DNA of 37,906 bases, from positions 1 through 37,906 of the forward strand of contig CAJFTO010000025.1 of the NCBI GenBank assembly GCA_904419955.1, written 5' to 3'. The notes below the pieces were generated by a model that had not been told where the DNA came from, did not search any database, and saw nothing but the letters and a program-made list of their open reading frames with translations. Shown piece after piece: positions 23,768-31,500 of this stretch. Made by a program: the position numbers and the translations under genes. Within the stretch, counting starts at the first letter, position 1; every line of letters starts with the position of its first letter. Source of the DNA: Candidatus Roslinia caecavium (GTDB taxonomy: Bacteria > Bacillota > Clostridia > Monoglobales > Monoglobaceae).

Positions 23768-24485
23768 CTACATATTGTCTCTTTGCAGTCTCAACGAAAC
23801 GAAATTTATCCACTCTATGCCTCGATATGGTATGCTGGAAAATCTCGCCTGTCTCTAAAGCGGTCACGCTTGTCACAACGGCCACTACGCCGCCGCCGTT
23901 TAGATCCATGTACATCTTATCCTGCTTTGTCGCCTCTTCAACCGTTACGATTTTCTGCGCGATGCCTATCTTCAGTCCGAGCTCTTTTTCGAGATAATCA
24001 TATATAGAACCCGCGCAAATATCCTTAGTAAGTCTCGGCACGTATCTTTTTTTAAAATAATCTATATCGAGTATTATCTTCTCGCCGTCTATTTCTCTTG
24101 TACGTATTACTCGATAAATTTCCTCTCCGGGCTCGGCGTCCATTTTAAACTTCAGCTCTTCGTCGGCTTCAATAATACTGAGATCTTCAACGCCGGTGAT
24201 TACATTATCCCACTGAAGCTGTCTCGCCATCTCGGTAAACGATAAGATCCTCGCGATAGGAAAATCAAAGCGCCCTTCTGCGCGCACGATAGATTCTCTT
24301 CCTCTCTTCTTGCTTATATATTTATTCTGCTCAAGAAGCTGCATCGCTTTTCTTACCGTATCGCGGGATACGCCAAACTCTTCCATTATTTCACGCTCCG
24401 GCGGAAGCGACTCGCCCGGTCTGAGCTTTTCTCCTTCTATCAATGAACTGTAATGTTCAAATATTTGCTTGTACTTACTTTTCAT
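23751..24485 (-). CDS. GntR-family transcriptional regulator, HutC/TreR subfamily
   Basis: 244 residues from ATG 24485, the start better placed relative to GGAAGTGA; a GTG at 24497 is also possible. The N-terminal winged helix (residues 1-66) shows LRPGESLPPEREIMEEFGVSRDTVRKAMQLLEQNKYI, the GntR recognition pattern. The C-terminal UTRA sensor domain begins RFDFPIARILSFTEMARQ and resembles that of the trehalose repressor TreR, implying a phosphosugar or similar ligand. No trehalose or PTS gene lies beside it, so its targets are elsewhere or are the small gene at 23490. Its terminator overlaps its own stop region. Confidence 0.9.
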   Translation of the reverse strand: MKSKYKQIFEHYSSLIEGEKLRPGESLPPEREIMEEFGVSRDTVRKAMQLLEQNKYISKKRGRESIVRAEGRFDFPIARILSFTEMARQLQWDNVITGVEDLSIIEADEELKFKMDAEPGEEIYRVIRTREIDGEKIILDIDYFKKRYVPRLTKDICAGSIYDYLEKELGLKIGIAQKIVTVEEATKQDKMYMDLNGGGVVAVVTSVTALETGEIFQHTISRHRVDKFRFVETAKRQYVADGKN

Positions 24486-24688
24486 ATAAAGTTTCACTTC
24501 CTGTACGTATAACTTAAAGCTATTCTAACATATACCGGCATCAAAATCAATAAATATTTAGTAAACTCAAAGTAAATTTAAGTAATGCGCTTGTGAAATA
24601 CAGATAAATAAGTTCAAATATTAATCCATATAAACATTGTCGTCTCTTGCATTATGGCTCCGGTTTAAATATAAACGCAAAAAATAAC

Positions 24689-24717
24689 CCGGCCGCGTTA
24701 TAATAAAACGCGGCCGG
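24689..24717 (-). terminator. Rho-independent terminator of the BlaI-type operon
   Basis: A perfect 11-bp GC-rich stem (CCGGCCGCGTT with AACGCGGCCGG) with a 7-base loop is followed on the minus strand by GTTATTTTTTG. Confidence 0.8.
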
Positions 24718-24755
24718 ACGCCGATCGTATCATAAATTACCGACAAAAATTTTTC

Positions 24756-25829
24756 TTAAATATACGTCCAGTTTAATCCGTTTAAATCATACGTCCCGTA
24801 TAGCGTCGAGTCCATGTCTTCGCCGTTTTCGACCGGAGTTCTCTGATACAGCGAAATAACGTCGTCTCTGCTCTCGTCGAACTCGATAGATATCAGGAAC
24901 CAAAGCTCCGCGTCGAACTCCGTAAGCGCTGCGTATCCGCCCGAGCGCTTATTGATAACCATGAACGTCTCGGTACGAGGACTTGAATATCCGTCGGTCA
25001 AGCAGAATACATAGTCTCTGTTTTCCTTCATCTGAACTACCTGTCGGCCGTCTTGATTCATATACGCGAGCGTATCTCTGTATTCGCTCGGAGACGCCGC
25101 GCCGTAATCGACGGTCACGGTACTCGTCTCGGGATCCCATTCAAACACTCCGGTATAATATGTATCGTGCGCCGAAGAGTCCCACTGAACGCATTCCTCG
25201 CCGCCTATCCAATAAGCGAGCGCGCGCAGCGGGATATAGGTCGTCCCGTCTATGATTACCGCGGGCGGCGCCCATGCGTTTGAATACGTCTCGCAGCCTA
25301 TCTGGCAGTAGAGCTTTTCGCCATTCGGCGAGATTAACTCTATGATCGGCATATTGGAATTAGGGGCCGTAGTAGCGCCGTAGATCTGCATAGTCAGCGA
25401 ATCCGTCGCATAATCCGCCTTCTGTGCGTATGAATAATACGGGAAAGTCTGTTTATCGGGAGACTGATAGATAGGTATGTCTACGCTCTCAGCCGGCACG
25501 TTGTAGTTAACCGAATACCCAAACAACGCCATGGTCTGTCTTAATGGAACATAATAGCTGTCGTTATTTAGATAAACTTCGTTGTCTATATGCAGTATCT
25601 CGACTGAGTAAGTCTGTCCGTCGATCACAAAACTGCCGTTTTCTATTCCCAAATAGTCGAACGCCGCGGCCGCGATCATGGCGAACGTACCGACCATTAG
25701 TATCGCGGCGGTCATTATTACCGCCATCAGCTTGGAAAATCGTCCGGCGCCGCCGCGTATCTTTGTAAATCTCTTTTGCAGCGCCTTAGCGTCGCCGCTC
25801 ATATCTGTGGTATAAAACTTCTTAAACAT
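24756..25829 (-). CDS. Membrane-anchored stalk-domain protein; likely detached C-terminal sensor half of a BlaR1-like receptor
   Basis: 357 residues. Residues 1-32 are cytosolic and basic (SGDAKALQKRFTKIRGGAGR). They are followed by one membrane helix (FSKLMAVIMTAAILMVGTFAMIAAA, about 32-56) and an extracellular domain. The basic stretch and helix look like the linker and last transmembrane segment that follow the M56 protease domain in BlaR1/MecR1 receptors. Outside, YYVPLRQTMALFGYSVNY and TYIPLRALAYWIGGEECVQWD are two copies of the copper-amine-oxidase-N-terminal-like stalk motif. No penicillin-binding SxxK/KTG set is seen, so beta-lactams are probably not the signal. The start follows AGGAGCGAGG. 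Upstream in the same operon are the M56 gene (ending at 26090) and the BlaI-type gene. The receptor-half reading is an inference from order and the linker pattern. Confidence 0.6.
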   Translation of the reverse strand: MFKKFYTTDMSGDAKALQKRFTKIRGGAGRFSKLMAVIMTAAILMVGTFAMIAAAAFDYLGIENGSFVIDGQTYSVEILHIDNEVYLNNDSYYVPLRQTMALFGYSVNYNVPAESVDIPIYQSPDKQTFPYYSYAQKADYATDSLTMQIYGATTAPNSNMPIIELISPNGEKLYCQIGCETYSNAWAPPAVIIDGTTYIPLRALAYWIGGEECVQWDSSAHDTYYTGVFEWDPETSTVTVDYGAASPSEYRDTLAYMNQDGRQVVQMKENRDYVFCLTDGYSSPRTETFMVINKRSGGYAALTEFDAELWFLISIEFDESRDDVISLYQRTPVENGEDMDSTLYGTYDLNGLNWTYI

Positions 25830-26089
25830 TATTCCTCGCTCCTTTTCTTAACAGGGACAGCCCTTACGGCCGCGTACCGCCGCTATTGGAAGGTAGGGTA
25901 TGAGGACCGGGATCTAAAACGTCAAGACGTACGATCCCGGCCGCTATCGGCGCGTTTACAGCCGCAGGGGCTGTCCCTGTCGCTCAGGCGGGGTTTGGGC
26001 GTATGCAGATTCCCCGCGTCTAAAAATCCTCGACTTTGCATATTACGCAAATAGTTTAGCTATGTTTCCCGCAGTTTAAAACTCAGATC
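25830..26089. other. Gap between the M56 protease gene and the stalk-domain gene
   Basis: The 260-base gap contains the 130-bp inverted-repeat element (25851-25980). The minus strand has several stops in all frames, so the two flanking genes cannot be joined by a single frameshift. The stalk gene has its own ribosome site at the left edge. Confidence 0.6.
25851..25980. repeat. 130-bp inverted-repeat element, MITE-like or structured RNA
   Basis: The ends form an imperfect 20-base inverted repeat (25851-25870 with 25961-25980), 18 of 20 matching; the outer 13 bases, ACAGGGACAGCCC, are perfect. Inside is a second perfect stem, CCGGGATC (25907-25914) with GATCCCGG (25933-25940). GCCGCTAT occurs twice in direct orientation. 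There is no coding capacity and no clear target duplication. It lies between the two parts of the BlaR1-like system. Confidence 0.6.
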
Positions 26090-26914
26090 TCATTTCTCTA
26101 TCAGATCCAAGATGGTCTGCATATAAAAAGTTCGATCGGCCTCGGTCATATTCTCGGTGACCCGCATATCGCAGGATATCTCGCACGACTCGGCAATATT
26201 AGCGCTGAGCAAGTACGCCATCGGATTAAACCAATGGATCGCGTTTACGATCATCGCGCACTGCTTATAGATCAGATCGCCGCGCCGGTAATGGGTAAGT
26301 TCATGCCTAAATACCATCTTCAAACTTGCGTCGTCTATATTTCTGCACGGCAGATATACAACAGGTCTGAATATTCCCACAAGCAAAGGCGAGGTTATCG
26401 ACGGCGAATTCCTGAGCCTTATCCTGCGTCTTATCCCAAATTCCCGCTTAACTTCCTCAAAAACCGCGTTTTCTTTCACCTCCACACTCGTCCTGCGCTT
26501 TTGGATAAGAAAAAACGCATAGCTTCCAAAGCTTAAAAACAGAAATACGATCATGCCTATAAACCAAATATACGCTATCAGATCGTATATACGCACGCTT
26601 CTGCCGGGCGCGACCGCGACCTCTCTGTACTCCATCGGCACATCCTCAACGATCGCCGACTCCGGCAACGCGCCGGTCTCGAGTATCTCTTCCGTCCTGA
26701 TCGCCGGCGCCTGCGCGCTCGTCCGCTCGACGTTTTCCATCGGGATAAACTTCCAGACGGGAACGATCATACAGACTATGACCGCGAGCCAAATATAGTA
26801 CTGCCACTTGGCGGGCGCCCTCTTCGACGCGATCGGCTTGAGCAAAAGCAAGATAGCCGTTATGCATCCGCCGACTACGCTGAGCGTCAGAACTGTTTTG
26901 AATATCTCATACAT
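26090..26914 (-). CDS. M56-family membrane metallopeptidase (BlaR1/MecR1 protease part)
   Basis: 274 residues. Three membrane helices are visible (about 8-28, 38-57 and 112-137). The cytosolic zinc protease domain follows, with H204-E-L-T-H208 in FRHELTHYRRGDLIY and the downstream ligand region AESCEISCD (242-249). In BlaR1 this protease is activated by the extracellular sensor and leads to loss of the BlaI repressor. The protein stops about 25 residues after the protease motifs, before the linker, last membrane helix and sensor that complete BlaR1. Those appear to be in the next gene (24756-25829). Its start is 1 base after the BlaI-type stop, with GGAG inside the last codons of that gene, indicating translational coupling. 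It is either a truncated gene or one half of a two-gene receptor. Confidence 0.85.
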   Translation of the reverse strand: MYEIFKTVLTLSVVGGCITAILLLLKPIASKRAPAKWQYYIWLAVIVCMIVPVWKFIPMENVERTSAQAPAIRTEEILETGALPESAIVEDVPMEYREVAVAPGRSVRIYDLIAYIWFIGMIVFLFLSFGSYAFFLIQKRRTSVEVKENAVFEEVKREFGIRRRIRLRNSPSITSPLLVGIFRPVVYLPCRNIDDASLKMVFRHELTHYRRGDLIYKQCAMIVNAIHWFNPMAYLLSANIAESCEISCDMRVTENMTEADRTFYMQTILDLIEK

Positions 26915-26915
26915 C

Positions 26916-27296
26916 CTATTTCTCCAAATCGAACATTTTTCTCAAGTCGTCAATCTCATCCTGTGAAATAGCCTTGTTTTCATATAGCGACGCCACAAGA
27001 TTCTTCACCGAACCGTTATATATCTTTGAAAGAAACGACTTGGTCTCGCTCATATTGTATTCGTCTTTTTTTAGTACGGCGTAATACTTATGCACCTTAC
27101 CGCTCTTTTCAAAACTGACCGCTCCTTTATCGACCAGCCTGTTTAGCAAAGTGGCGACAGTATTGCTCTTCCACTTATTTTCCGGTAAGGCTTCAAGAAC
27201 CCCGCCGACCGTCAAAGGCGTTTCGCTGTCCCATAAAATCTTCATTATCTCAAATTCGGATTCCGATATACTTCTGTTTTTATTTCGTCCGGACAT
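26916..27296 (-). CDS. BlaI/MecI/CopY-family transcriptional repressor
   Basis: 126 residues from ATG 27296, with GGAGG at 27307-27311; the longer frame upstream runs back through the operator and is not used. The N-terminal winged helix (SISESEFEIMKILWDSETPLTVGGVLEALPENKWKSNTVATLLNRLVDKGAV) matches BlaI/MecI, including the KSNTVATLLNRL recognition helix. The C-terminal helical part (about 85-126) would mediate dimerisation. It likely represses its own operon through two dyads at 27321-27336 and 27352-27367 and is relieved by the co-transcribed M56 protease. No beta-lactamase or penicillin-binding protein gene is in the window, so the regulated function beyond the operon is unknown. Confidence 0.93.
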   Translation of the reverse strand: MSGRNKNRSISESEFEIMKILWDSETPLTVGGVLEALPENKWKSNTVATLLNRLVDKGAVSFEKSGKVHKYYAVLKKDEYNMSETKSFLSKIYNGSVKNLVASLYENKAISQDEIDDLRKMFDLEK

Positions 27297-27320
27297 ATCT
27301 GCAGTACCTCCTCTCTTTAT

Positions 27321-27336
27321 AACTACACATGTGGTT
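27321..27336. promoter_or_regulatory. BlaI-type operator 1 (over the transcription start)
   Basis: AACTACACATGTGGTT is a 16-base dyad with one mismatched pair between arms AACTAC and GTGGTT. Its shape and half-sites match BlaI/MecI operators. It covers roughly +2 to +17 of the predicted transcript. Confidence 0.7.
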
Positions 27337-27344
27337 GTAATTTG

Positions 27345-27373
27345 ATTATACAACTACTTTTGTAGTTTGTCAA
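27345..27373 (-). promoter_or_regulatory. Consensus sigma-A promoter of the BlaI-type operon
   Basis: On the minus strand a perfect TTGACA (27368-27373) and a perfect TATAAT (27345-27350) are separated by 17 bases. The spacer is almost entirely operator 2. Confidence 0.85.
27352..27367. promoter_or_regulatory. BlaI-type operator 2 (within the promoter spacer)
   Basis: AACTACTTTTGTAGTT is a perfect 6+6 dyad that fills the -35/-10 spacer. Its centre is 31 bp from that of operator 1, about three helical turns, so both dimers would lie on the same DNA face. Confidence 0.8.
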
Positions 27374-27390
27374 TAGTTTTTATATTAATC

Positions 27391-28218
27391 TCAAAGCGAT
27401 TTATCTTTAAAATTATGTCTGTATTCGGTGGGCGTTAAATTATGATATTTTTTAAATTCTCTGTTAAAATTTCTTATTGATTTGAACCCGCACGACATAG
27501 CTATCTCGGATACCGGGGTATCCGTATCTTTCAAGAGTTTTTCGGAAGAATTTATTCTAAGCTCGTTCATATAGCTCGTAAACGTGCGGTTTGTGTATTC
27601 CTGAAACAATCTCGAAAAATGCCATACCGAATAATTCAAATATTTAGCCGCGTCCTCCAGCGAGATCTCGCGCTCTATATTATCGTTTAAATACAGCAGC
27701 AGCTTTTTAAAATTATTATTCTTCTCCGAGCCTTTCGTATTCTCTATATCCTCCGCCGTAAAATACTTATACAGGTACGAAAAAAGCTCGATACAAAGTC
27801 CCGCCGAAGTCGAATACCACAGTTTTTCAGCTTTATTGTTTGTCTCTACCAGTTCCCGCATTATTCGCGGGACTTTTTCGTCAAGACCGTTCTTTTTCAG
27901 ATCCTCCGCGCTTATATAAGATATTAGCTTATGCTCGACCGGCATATACGGCTTTAGAATATCCGGATGAACGATCGCCACAAGAGATCTGCCGTCCGTC
28001 TCGTCGGAATAATAATGTATATCGTTTCTGTTGATTATCATCAGATCGTTTTCTTTTATATGATAAACGCCGTCGTTGACCCCCACGGTAAAGACGCCTC
28101 TTTCCGTCCAGATCGCTTCAAACGACTCGTGCCAATGAGCAGGGAAATAGTACGGCAATCCTTCGTTGGCAAAAATTTTACTGCTTATATCTCTATAATC
28201 CTCATAAAAGGCCTTCAT
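27391..28218 (-). CDS. AraC-family transcriptional regulator with cupin sensor domain
   Basis: 275 residues from ATG 28218, preceded by GGAGG with a 9-base spacer; 11 codons upstream in the same frame have no such site. The N-terminal half is a cupin-like ligand domain (YYFPAHWHESFEAIWTERG..INRNDIHYY), a sugar-sensing type. The C-terminal about 100 residues hold two helix-turn-helix motifs (ISLEDAAKYLNYSVWHFSRLFQEYTN and PVSEIAMSCGFKSIRNFNREFKKYHNLTPTEYR). It is divergent from the giant secreted beta-helix protein and probably controls it. A promoter at 28326-28354 and three TGTAGTT repeats in its leader suggest autoregulation. Confidence 0.93.
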   Translation of the reverse strand: MKAFYEDYRDISSKIFANEGLPYYFPAHWHESFEAIWTERGVFTVGVNDGVYHIKENDLMIINRNDIHYYSDETDGRSLVAIVHPDILKPYMPVEHKLISYISAEDLKKNGLDEKVPRIMRELVETNNKAEKLWYSTSAGLCIELFSYLYKYFTAEDIENTKGSEKNNNFKKLLLYLNDNIEREISLEDAAKYLNYSVWHFSRLFQEYTNRTFTSYMNELRINSSEKLLKDTDTPVSEIAMSCGFKSIRNFNREFKKYHNLTPTEYRHNFKDKSL

Positions 28219-28259
28219 AAAAACTGTCCTCCGTTCAAAATATTCTGCCAAGCCGCAAC

Positions 28260-28313
28260 AAACTACAGAAAAATTGTCTTAAACTACAGCAGAATTCATC
28301 TTGGAACTACATA
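28260..28313. promoter_or_regulatory. Three direct repeats in the leader of the AraC-family gene
   Basis: AACTACA occurs at 28261, 28282 and 28305 on the plus strand, spaced 21 and 23 bp (about two helical turns). This is the spacing of AraC direct-repeat sites. They lie just downstream of the predicted transcription start. The motif also equals a half-site of the nearby BlaI-type operators. Confidence 0.5.
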
Positions 28314-28325
28314 AGTCTTATTGTT

Positions 28326-28354
28326 ATTTTAACATATTTCACAAAAAATGTCCA
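28326..28354 (-). promoter_or_regulatory. Sigma-A promoter of the AraC-family gene
   Basis: On the minus strand TGGACA (28349-28354) and TAAAAT (28326-28331), each one base off consensus, are 17 bases apart. Confidence 0.55.
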
Positions 28355-28518
28355 TACCCAAGCAAATTTATGCTTGATTTTCACTAAAATCAGATATTAA
28401 ATTAAAGTAACATGTATTTCACTGTAAGCGACGGCGCCTTATCAATACAGCCGCAATTTAGGCGTTAACGCTTATTGTTGTAAGTACGAAAGGATAATTT
28501 ACCAAAGGAGGTTTTAAC

Positions 28519-31500
28519 GTGTTAAAAAAATTTATACCAATTTTGATCGCAGCATTACTAATAACGAATTGCATGCAGTTTACCGGCGTTTTTGCGGCCC
28601 GGTCCGGAGACGTTATTACGAACGTATATTCCAACGACTTTGAGGGAGAAGATCCGCTCTCCGCGTTTACAGATCCCACCGGAGGCTACGCAGACTATGC
28701 GAGCGAGCAAATTTCTGAGATTTACGACGAAGGCGGCGAGCACGGTAAAGTCTGGAAGCTCGGACAAGGCGGCGGCTGGAACGCTTTCAACAAAAGGTAT
28801 TTGGCCGACTACGACGACATAGAACTTTCGTTCGACATGAGAAGCGACACCGAAGGCGAAAAGGCCATGATCTACATCCGCAGCGACGAAGAAGACGGCG
28901 GTTACGAAATAGGTATTTATAACGATAGAGTAACCCTTATGGGCGAAGGCATTTCCGAACAGACGTCGGATACTTTCGAGACGCTTAGAGGCGACGGCTG
29001 GAACTCATATAAAATTATCTGCAAGGGCGCCGATCTACAGGTTTACATGAACGATATCCTCGTTTATGAATATAGCGGCTTAAATCCGGAGCTGTCCGGA
29101 GGTATCGGCTTTGCGGGCTGGAGATGCACCCTACATATTGATAATATTTCTTTATCTACGATCTCTACCGCCGAGTCCGATCCTGTCGTATACTCGAACG
29201 ACTTCGAGGGTGAAAACGCTTTAGCGGCGTTTATTCCCGCAACCGGCGCCTATACCGAGTATGCAAGCGAGCAAATTTCTGAAATATACGACGAAGGCGG
29301 CGAGCACGGCAAGGTTTGGAAAATAGGTCAGGGCGGCGGCTGGAACGCTTTTAACCAGAGATATATAGCCGACTACGGCGATATAGAGCTTTCGTTCGAT
29401 ATGAGAATAGATACCGAAGGCGAAAAGGCTATGATCTACGTCCGCGGCGGCGAGGACGGCGACAGCGGCTACGAGGTCGGTATCTACAACGACAGGATAA
29501 CTCTTTTAGGCAACGGCCTTACCGAACAAACCTCGGATACTCTTCCGACGCTTAGAGGCGACGGCTGGAACTCTTACAAGATAATCTGCGAAGGCTCTAA
29601 TTTACAGGTCTATATGAACGACGTTCTTGTATACGAATACGGAGCGTTAGATCCTAATTTATCCGGAGGAATAGGATTTGCCGGCTGGAGATGCACTATG
29701 CACGTCGACAATATAATTTTATCTACGATAGATTCCGAAGTAACGGCTCCGACGCCGAGACCGACGATCGACCCGTCGGCTACTCCGGATCCGGCTTACT
29801 TCGTCAACGACTTCGAATACGAAGGTGATTTGGATATGTTTGTTCCGGCTACGGGTTCGTATACCGAATACGCAAGCGAGCAGATATCCGAGATATACAA
29901 CGAAGGCGGCGTATATGGAAAGGTATGGAAGATAGGTCAAGGCGGCGGCTGGAACGCCTTCAATCAAAGATACTTAGCCGACTACAACGATATGATCCTT
30001 TCGTTCGATATGAAGTGCGATACCATAGACGAAAAAGCGATGATCTACGTCCGCGCGGGCGAAGACGGCGACAGCGGCTATGAAATAGATATATATAACG
30101 ATAGGATAGCTATCCAGGGAAACGGCTTGCAAGAGCAGACGCTGAGCACGCTTACGACTCAAAGAGGCGCTGGATGGAATTCCTATCGCATCATATGCGC
30201 CGGAGAAAATTTACAGGTATTTATGAACGGAGGCCTTGCCGCAGAGTTTAACGGGCTGAACGCCGATCTATCCGGCGGTATCGCTTTCGCCGGCTGGAGG
30301 TGCACAATGTACGTTGACAACGTTAAAACATATTTTTATACCGGCGGAAACTCATACAAGAACGATTTTGAAGGCGAAGACGCGTTGGCAGATTTCGTAC
30401 CCGCTACGGGAGGATACGCCGAATACGCTCAATATCAAATATCCGAGATAGCCGAAGAAGGCGGCGACTACGGCAAAGTTTGGAAATTAGGTCAAGGCGG
30501 CGGCTGGAACGCTTTTAATCAGAGATATTTAGCCGACTACAGCGATATGATCCTTTCGTTCGATATGAGATGCGACAACACAGACGAAAAGGCTATGGTC
30601 TATGTCCGCGCCGACGAGGGCGACGGCGGCTTTGAAGTAGGTATATACAACGATAGGATAACCATAATGGGCGGCGGCATTAATCAGCAAACTTCGCCTA
30701 CGCTTCCGACCGAAAGAGGTACTGGCTGGAACTCTTATCAGATAATATGTACAAGAGAAAACGTAGACGTATATATGAACGGCGCTTTAGTCGCCGAATT
30801 CAGCGGCGGCGACGCCGAACTGAGCGGCGGATTGGGTTTCGCCGGCTGGAGATGCACTACGTGGTACGATAATATAGACGCTTATTTCTTCGACGTAGAT
30901 AGCGCGAGAACGTCGTTTACTCTAAACCACGAGGATATAACGATGTCGGTGGGCGATATGGCTACTCTTTCTACCATCTACGACAACCTGAAATACAAAC
31001 AGCATAACGATACGTGGATATCGAGCGACGATTCGGTCGCGGAAGTAAGCTCGACCGGCGTTATAACCGCTAAAAGTCCAGGAACCGCGACAATAACCGT
31101 CACAAACTATGATAATAAGACCGCTTCCTGCAACGTCGCTGTAAACGTTCCGTGCGAAACGTTCTACTATATCTCGCCCAACGGAAACGACGAGACGGGA
31201 GACGGGAGCATAGACAATCCGTTCGCGACCATCGCGGGAGCGAGAGATTTTTTAAGAACGATCGAGCTTCCGGACGGCGGCGTAACGGTATACCTCAGAG
31301 ACGGAGAATATTTCTCTGAAGAGACTGTCGTATTCACTCCCGAGGATTCGGGAGAACCGGGCAAGCCTATCGTCTACAGCTCATACCCCGGAGAAAAAGC
31401 CGTTATACACAGCGGTAAGGAGATCGCCGGCTTCAAGCCTCTCTCCGAAGACGAATACCCGGCCGGGCTTCCCGACGTTGCGAAGGGCAACGTATTCGTC

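Noticed and set aside
25776-26054. A 92-residue plus-strand frame across the inverted-repeat element
   Set aside because: It has no ribosome site, runs through the start of the stalk-domain gene and the palindrome, and has low-complexity Arg/Ser composition.
24756-26914. Joining the M56 and stalk genes as one frameshifted pseudogene
   Set aside because: A 260-base gap with stops in all frames separates them, and the second gene has a good ribosome site and a sensible start.
26916-27296. A beta-lactam resistance locus
   Set aside because: A BlaI-type repressor is present but no beta-lactamase or penicillin-binding protein, and the sensor lacks a penicillin-binding motif set.
28624-30894. Regular repeats considered as a CRISPR array
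   Set aside because: The units are about 545 bp, in frame, and encode a repeated protein domain.
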